Assembly (NCBI GenBank): GCA_038363925.1
Contig: JAQQWL010000016.1
Span: forward strand, 1,364,001-1,428,000
Reading direction: 5' to 3'
DNA length: 64,000 nucleotides
Source: Apiospora phragmitis
Lineage: Eukaryota > Ascomycota > Sordariomycetes > Amphisphaeriales > Apiosporaceae
Position numbers and translations under genes: made by a program. The notes under the pieces are model-generated. The model searched no databases, was not told where the DNA came from, and saw only the letters and a program-made list of their open reading frames with translations. Position 1 is the stretch's first letter; each line of letters opens with the position of its first letter. Of this stretch, positions 57,794-64,000 are shown piece by piece.

Positions 57794-57897
57794 GAAAGGG
57801 ACAGTCACGTGTACATATACCAACGAAATGTTTCACTCGCTCATACCCCACTTCTGTGCGACGCAAACATACATGACAGCCCAAGTAAAGTACATAT

Positions 57898-60223
57898 CTA
57901 CTCCTCAAATACTAGTTCGTCCCACAGCTTGTTCGAAAATCGGTTCTTCAGCTCCTCCAGTGTCCATCCCTGCCCCTTCCCAATCTCGGCCAGCGCTGAC
58001 CTGAACTTGGGGATCTGGTCCTTGTAGGCGACCGTCTTGAAGTACTTGCGCGCGTCCATGCCGCCCAGCTGGAACCCGTCCCACTCCTTGGCCCAGTGCG
58101 GCCGCACGTTCAGCTTCGCGCCGTGGCTGTCGGTGTAGGCCATCCAGATGTCGGACATGCGCTGCACGTAGGGCGCCCACTCGCCGTCGCGGTCTGCGTC
58201 CGGGATGGTCAGGACCTCGATGCTGGCGGTGCCCCAGGGCCCGTTGCCGTGCTGGGGCGCCATGAGCACGTCGCTGCCGCCCATGATGCGCAGCTCGAGC
58301 GTGACCCGCATGGGCGCCTTGCCGTCCCGGCCGTAGTCGTAGACCAGCTTGATGGCGTCCCACCAGGCGCGCCGCACCACGGTGAAGTCGGGCCGCGACG
58401 CGTCGTCGGCGCGCGCCGGGATGGGGATCTGGAACTCGATGTCGCGCACCCGCATGTTCTGGATCCCGCGCTGGAAGTGCAGGGCGTTGGGCAGGGGCGT
58501 CACGATGGTCGGCTCCTCGTCATCCTCGCCCCTTATGGGCGCGAGGTTGGCCATGCCGTTGGTGGCCAGCAGCTGCGCCTGCCACGCGCCGGGGATCTTG
58601 CCGAACAGCGTGCTGCTGGTCAGGATGTGGCCCAACCAGCCCTGGATCCACTGCATGAAGACCCCTGCCGGGTCCGGGTACTCGGGCCAGATCTTGACGC
58701 CCTTGTCCACTTTCTCTTTCTCGACGGTTTTCCAGGTGTTCACCCAGGCCTTCTGCTGGTACGGGAACCAGAACCACTCGCTGTAGTAGTCGTCGGCCCT
58801 GCGCTCGAACTCCGCGTTCGCCGCCTGGAGCTGGGCATCCGCGTCGGCCGCGCCAAACCAGTCAGCCCTGAGCTCCTCAGGAATGTCTTCCTTCTCTACG
58901 GGCGGGATGGCCAGGCCGATGTCGACTTTCCGCGGTTGCAGCACGGCGTAGGACATGGCGTCCAGCTCGAAAGTGATGTGCGTCACGACGCCGAGGAGGC
59001 CGAAGCAGCCCGCGGCAGCCTTGATCAACTCCTTGTCGTCGACTGTCTGCAGCTCCCCATGGCAATCGACGTACTCGATGCGACGAACGAGGTCTGAGCA
59101 CGTCTGGTGCTCACGCCCAGCGCCGTGGCAGATCGGTCCGTTGACGCCGCCGATGGTGACTTCTACGAGAATGACGTCGACGGGCAGGGCCCATGTCTTG
59201 TTCTTCAGGGCCCAGCGGCGGAACTCCTCGTTGGTCACGCCGGCGCCGATGCGACAGAGCTGCTTCTTGGGCCCCAGATTCTCCTTGAACTCGATCGTCT
59301 TGAGCTCCGAGATGTCCGGCCCCACCATTCCCGTGAAATTCCCAGGCTGTATGCTCATGGGATCGGGCAAGGAAGTGACCTGAGTCAGATCAACGAAGGA
59401 CACCAACACCTCATTGTCTTGGCTGAAAATTGGAGACCAACTGTGGCGGTAGCCCGCACAGCGAACGTGGAGGTTGTTGGGGGCGCACCAGCGGACGAGG
59501 TTCTGCACACCGAGGACAGTGGTGGGGAGAAAGGTGTATTGAGGTGTGTTTTTCACGGTTTGCCCCCAGTTCTCGAACTCATCCTGGGGATAGACCTGTG
59601 GTCATCAGTTAGCCAAATGGGCCTTGGGAGCCGTATAGCTCAAGGCTGCTGCTCACCTTTACTTCTTTTGACTTGGCCTCGTCTTCCCATATCTGCGGTA
59701 GTTTGTGCGGCCTTGCCTTGTCTCTTAAACAGCTCGTAACGAGACTCTTGACATTGAGTATCTTGAGGAGCATGTCTTTCAGCACATCAAGGAACGACCG
59801 TTTCACAGCAAGCGGCTGGACGGTCTTGGCGGCGGCGGGGTGATGTATGGAGTGGCTGCAAGGTAGGCTAAAGCCCTTCTCGGCAACCACTTCCTCTGCT
59901 GCCTTCCCACGCAGGAAGGCCTCAACTTGTTCCCTCAACCCGGGTTGCTTGATGTTCTGCAGTGCCGACCTGAACGCCAACGTGTGGCGCAGAGCATGCA
60001 TAATGCCCCTGATCTGAACTTGAGGGTCGAACTCATTGCGCAGTATTGGCTCAATCACGTCGCGCTTCAATGGTTCTGGGTCGACATCGTGCTTATACTC
60101 GACATCATCAATGTGTTCGCGGATATTTCGGAGAATGTGGTCGCGCTGGAGGATACCGATGCTCCAAGGCTGTCTCCTGGCGCTCCTGGCTGAGATGGAA
60201 GTCGACGAACTTGACAAAGGCAT
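57898..60223 (-). CDS. FAD-linked oxidase of the aldonolactone-oxidase type with a 190-residue N-terminal extension
   Basis: Two exons on the minus strand, 59657-60223 and 57898-59595, give 754 residues. Start set at the first ATG (60223). Residues 190-754 form a PCMH-type FAD domain plus substrate domain: VRCAGYRHSWSPIF, with His240 as possible covalent flavin ligand; RIGAGVTNEEFRRW; VTIGGVNGPICHGAGREHQT; AAAGCFGLLGVVTHITFEL; and LNVRPHWAKEWDG near the end, the hallmark of D-arabinono-1,4-lactone and related sugar-lactone oxidases. Residues 1-189 are helical and charged (ILQRDHILRNIREHIDDVEYK, LREQVEAFLRGKAAEEV) and I do not recognise them. No signal peptide or clear membrane segment. Oxidises an alcohol or lactone with oxygen; exact substrate unknown. 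Confidence 0.8.
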
Positions 60224-61222
60224 GGCAGTGGTTGCTTCTGACCAGCGATAGTCAGACAACCAGGTCCCTCTACATCCTCACCCACGCCGGTCATGACGTC
60301 CCTAATATATAGACTGGGCCGGATGCTAGCGTCAATCGCATGCTATGTACTCGAGGTGGGTTGCAATGTGCTTACTGACAGCCATTGGGGTCTTGGGCTT
60401 TTGTCTCTGCCATTCTGATTGGGTAGTAAAGGGACCGGACGCTGTGCTGTGGTAGCTGAACCACTACGGTGCGCGGGATGCTTCCCTGGGAACCGATTGG
60501 AAGATGCGCCCCGAGCAACTCAATTGAATCAGATGCTTTCTCTCCGGAAGGTTCCTTTTTCTTTTTCCCTAGCTGATGATCTGCATATTTCTGCCTTGAT
60601 GCCACTCGCAGTTCCTTCGAATGCGACATTCGGTGGCCCCTGATTGATGGCGCCATTAGGCAAACCACGAGGCATTCTGCGAACCACTGGACCGGGCCCC
60701 AAAAGGCCAAAAGGACGTCGCGGCAGATTGAACGGAAGAAGGAACAGAGGGTGATGTTCGGGTTGCTGTTCACTAGAATCCAACGTCAGCCACGGCGCTT
60801 AACAACCTTCAGCCCTCATTGGCGTGTTGGGGGCCCTTGCAGCTGAGCCTCTCCAAAGTCCCATCCGGCATCCCATTGACCTGTAAGATTCCTTCATCGC
60901 TCTGGGATTCCCGGGGGCTGAGAAATAGGTTAGTCCGAAGGTGGCATTAAGCAACACGGAGCAGCGGTTGGTCAATTCCCTCTCACCGAGGACTTCGCCT
61001 CGCCGCGACAAACCGATTGGCGACGTCCGCAATGCCAACGTCATCCTACTCGGTCAGCATGAAAATATGAACCCGATTTTAGATATAGATGCATAGATGT
61101 GCAATGCAGTCATCACATTTTCAACTGATGATTTGATACCCAATCATTGTTTCGGATCGTCTATTTCTAAGCTAAGCAGTCACCATCAGTAACCAAAGCC
61201 AAGTCGCCATGTCCTCGCCGGC
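60224..61222. other. Intergenic, no gene seen
   Basis: Frames up to 133 codons on the minus strand have no recognisable motif. Nothing else seen. Confidence 0.4.
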
Positions 61223-62679
61223 TTAGTCCACGCGCTCGCACTCCACGATGCTCTCCACGCCGTTGATCGCCGTCCAGATCTTGGCGATCTTGAGCCCGCA
61301 CGTCTTCTCGAGCAGCTGCGACCAGGCCGCCGCCGTGCGGTCCTTTGGAGCTGAAGCACGTCGTCATGATGAGGTTGAGGGCCGTGGCCTCGGAGTCGGC
61401 GCCCGTCTCGGGGATGACGTGCTCGTGCACGAGCAGCCGGCTGTAGCCGGGCCGCATGGCCGCCTTGAGCCGGTTGACGATGCGGATGCACGTCTCGTCG
61501 GGCCAGTCGTGCAGCACGAAGTGCATGTAGTAGGCGCGCTCGCCCTTGATGGGCTGCTCCTCGAGGAAGTCGTGGCCCATGCGCTCGATGCGCGGGCGCA
61601 GCTCGCGGATCTGCGAGATGACCAGCGGCAGGTCCTGCAGCACCAGCCGGCCCGGCACGTCGGGGAAGGCCGCCCGGAACGCGTCCGTGTAGTGGCCCAC
61701 GCCGCCCGCGATGTGCACGAACATGGCCGCGTCCTTGGACGAGGCGTCGAACCCGTCGATCAGCCGCTGCTGCACCGGGTAGAAGTTCGGGTTGCCCAGC
61801 CCCGGCCGGCCTTGCAGGTAGCCGACCATGTGGTCGTTGAAGTGCACGCCGTGAGGCGGGTTGGCCTGCAGTTGGTCGAACCAGTTTCAGTTGGTCGAAC
61901 CAGTTTACCTTTTGGTCTGGTGGGCATACTGGTAGACGCTGTCGAGCTTGTCCGTGGGCACCTTGTATTAGCTCCGCTCCCTGAGCCACTCGTTGACCTT
62001 CAAGAACGTTGTGTTGCAAGCAAACTGGCTAGAGTAACAATCAGCAGTCTGTTTGTTTATGGAAACAGTAAATGGAACCGGCCATTTAGTTGATTGACTT
62101 ACACAATCGGATAGCCGTTGCCCATGTAGGGGTGGGAGAGCGACTTGGTGAAGTTGGCAAGGGCGTATAGGTCAGGTCCGCACTCCTTCAAGTACCCCAT
62201 GGACGCGACGTGACGCATAATACGACGGAGGAGCTCTTCCTCAAAGCCCATCTCCGCAGCGAGGCCCGAGACCTTCTCGGGCCGTCTCCGTGGCCGACCA
62301 TAGTCCTCCAGAGGCCGGTGTCAACTCCGGAGGACAAGGCCATGGCTCCGGCTGGCTGGAGGAGGAAAAGGTCAGTCAATATCCCACATCAATCATGAAG
62401 CGACCCATCAAAGCCGCGCCAATGAAATAGTATTACTCACCTGGGCCCACAGCTGCTGGATCATTGTTTCGCGAGGAGTCTCAAGAGAGCGGACGAGAGC
62501 CTTGGCTTTGGCCAGAGCTTCGTGACGCTGCCGCTGTTGAACAAGAACATCCTCACTGCTGGCTTGAAGATGGCATCGGCAACGCTGTTCAGGTCGACGA
62601 GGAGTCCCGGCGCAGCCTTCAAGTCAGTTGGCACAAGTGCGACTGAGAGGTCAACCTGGTTGATGGCCTGAGATCCCAT
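61223..62679 (-). pseudogene. Decayed SAM-dependent O-methyltransferase (COMT-like)
   Basis: Three former exons on the minus strand, about 62441-62679, 62103-62355 and 61223-62024. Recognisable pieces: ALAKAKALVRSLETPRE and IQQLWAQ (other frame), PAGAMALSSGVDTGLW, YALANFTKSLSHPYMGNGYPIV, NTTFLKVNEWLRERS, HMVGYLQGRPG, FVHIAGGVGHYTDAF (SAM loop), RLVLQDLP, YYMHFVLHDWPDETC (catalytic-base region) and LLVHEHVIPE. Lesions: a frame change in exon 1 near 62560; one missing C near 62276-62280; an in-frame TAA at 61968-61970; a perfect 19-bp tandem duplication at 61869-61906; and one extra A at 61344-61346 before the last 45 residues. Family members are usually secondary-metabolite tailoring enzymes. 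No other backbone biosynthetic gene is visible nearby. Confidence 0.85.
61869..61906. repeat. Perfect 19-bp tandem duplication
   Basis: CAGTTGGTCGAACCAGTTT occurs twice head to tail (61869-61887 and 61888-61906) inside the O-methyltransferase remnant. As 19 is not a multiple of three, it shifts the frame. Confidence 0.95.
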
Positions 62680-64000
62680 GATTCCGTGCGTCTTCCAGGT
62701 AAAAGTATGGTGTGCACGTAAGATGACAGCGTTTGGTTGATCCGTCCGCGGAGTGCCTTTGCAATAGCTGAGAAAGATGATTGGGGCGATGAAGGGTTCA
62801 TGCAGGATTTGCAAGCCATGGCTGTACCGAAGGTCTCTCTATTAGTACTTTGTTGCTCGGAAGGCCGGTGGCTCGTGTAGTCGGCATCGGCTGTGCTTGC
62901 TCATATCCACCTTTCATCATGATATGCGTCTATATCATTATCATCAATTGCGTTGGTCCATCACAGTAACATACCCCTTCAATTTCCATAGTAGACCGAC
63001 ATATACAATGCCTCTACGAGTAGTTGATGTGCCCACCTGTGGAACTCTCCCACATGCATGGTCTTATTCTGCCCTTGTTGTGTTGTGACCCCGAGATACC
63101 AAGGATATTGTGTTGGTCCATTGGTACATGGGTCCAGCATTAGAGGCACAGCGTCTATACGGGTGTATCGCCCTGTTTTGTGCGTCCTGGTAACCATGAT
63201 TTGTTTGCTGATTATCCATTCGCTGTTACAGCCAAAACATCCGATATCGTGTACGCATGAATAGCCTAAGGCTTGTGTGAATGAAAATCAGCAATTGCAG
63301 ACATGACTCGAATCCTATGTTCACGTAGATAGAATCTTAGAAGTCGGAAAGACAACCAGGAATGTCTTGCATACTTAAAGGGTATTTCGCTTACTCTTCC
63401 CGGGATCATGTTCCTATTTACATAATATTCTTTGTCACTGGTCGTTTGGTTACTGTTTTTGGCGACCGCGCATTGCTCGAGTCGATCACGTATGTTAATT
63501 TGCTAGAAACAAGAGAGCCAAGCCGGGCAGACGAGGGAGGAGCTGATGTGCTCCTGGGGAAACCGTTGCATCTACCACTTGCACCTCGAACTCTAATCTA
63601 ATATGGGAATATTTGGCAGCAGTGGATGTTGTGTAGAATCACAAACCTCCGTCTCTCTCTGTGTGACAATATCTATGTGGCCCATGTCACCAAGCCCGTG
63701 GACCACCGGCTCCATACACTCTAATCTGGTCTTGTGCAATTGGCGATTGGCAGTCCTCCATGCTGCTGCAGTTGGCAGTGCTGTATTTGCAGAGAAATGA
63801 GAATATGAGGTTGAAAGAGGGGCCAATCATATCCACTAAACTCCACGGCTCCCCCAGAGAGGTTACATTGCACCCCCAACAAAGGAGATCTGCGTCGGAT
63901 GTCTTTCCCCAATAGGGGAGGGGTTGTCGAAGTAAGGCCGGGAGAGCCAACTGGCCCGCCTACCAACCAAACCTGCCAATTGAAAGGGAGTGCTGTGCCA
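62680..64000. other. Intergenic to the window edge, no gene seen
   Basis: Frames of 60-87 codons on both strands lack motifs. Possibly the promoter region of the dead methyltransferase and flank of a gene beyond the window. Confidence 0.4.

Noticed and set aside
56876..57823. Long minus-strand frame (315 codons) opposite the Rossmann-fold gene
   Set aside because: Antisense shadow of a strongly biased coding region; no motif.
58096..59097. Long plus-strand frame (333 codons) opposite the FAD-linked oxidase
   Set aside because: It mirrors a GC-rich, clearly coding minus-strand exon, has a simple Val/Leu/Arg/His composition and no domain.
61186..62019. 277-codon minus-strand frame overlapping the O-methyltransferase
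   Set aside because: Only its first part and short pieces match the methyltransferase; the rest is an Arg/Ala/Pro-rich out-of-frame reading created by the duplication and indels.
56900..62679. Secondary-metabolite cluster (SDR-like protein, FAD oxidase, O-methyltransferase)
   Set aside because: No polyketide, peptide or terpene backbone gene is present, and the methyltransferase is dead; co-location alone is not enough.
1..64000. CRISPR arrays, prokaryotic operons or intact transposons
   Set aside because: No spaced direct repeats, no polycistronic layout with ribosome-binding sites, and no transposase, reverse transcriptase or terminal repeats recognised.

Overview
The window comes from a filamentous ascomycete nuclear genome (Pezizomycotina, most likely a plant-associated Sordariomycete; the class is inferred from overall gene character, not from a marker). 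Evidence: about 27 protein genes well spaced on both strands, short GT-AG introns of mostly 45-180 bp, no operons, single-copy eukaryotic housekeeping genes (MIS14/NSL1, SEC14, prefoldin 3, POL2, COX20, CDC9), an intron-containing tRNA-Tyr, and several small secreted proteins. There is no CRISPR array, no rRNA and no intact transposon. I assigned exons by hand from splice sites, phase and family continuity.

Layout. 1-6.4 kb: fragment of a secreted-peptidase-like gene, MIS14, SEC14 and prefoldin subunit 3. 7.7-17.3 kb: sugar transporter, secreted class II peroxidase, a steroid-reductase-like membrane protein, an acidic orphan protein and a secreted spherulin-4/GH135-like protein. 19.2-23.3 kb: a 68-residue Tyr/Gly-rich secreted peptide divergent from a DUF3328 (UstYa-type) oxidase, then tRNA-Tyr and an AA1-like small secreted protein. 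This is the most accessory-looking segment. 24.6-29.7 kb: APH-type kinase-like gene, an alpha-glucoside-type sugar transporter (frameshifted) and a three-finger C2H2 protein. 31.1-45.6 kb: replication and mitochondrial housekeeping: POL2 divergent from COX20, a conserved nuclear orphan, aldose 1-epimerase and DNA ligase I (CDC9, to 46.3 kb). 47.1-54.2 kb: Cys-rich secreted protein, amino-acid permease, SDR and a frameshifted orphan. 54.2-62.7 kb: rhodopsin-like seven-TM protein, NAD(P)-binding epimerase-like protein, a long FAD-linked oxidase and a heavily decayed O-methyltransferase pseudogene.

Two themes stand out. First, reading frames are broken by small indels in POL2, CDC9, a transporter, an orphan and possibly an SDR. 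Two of these are essential replication genes, so most of these lesions are probably errors in the sequence. The O-methyltransferase, with a stop, a 19-bp tandem duplication and several indels, looks truly dead. Second, POL2 and CDC9 each carry an ACGCGT (MluI cell-cycle box) about 270-330 bp upstream of their ATG, consistent with shared G1/S control. The Tyr/Gly peptide plus UstYa-like oxidase pair is the best candidate for an undescribed peptide-modifying system, but it rests on inference.
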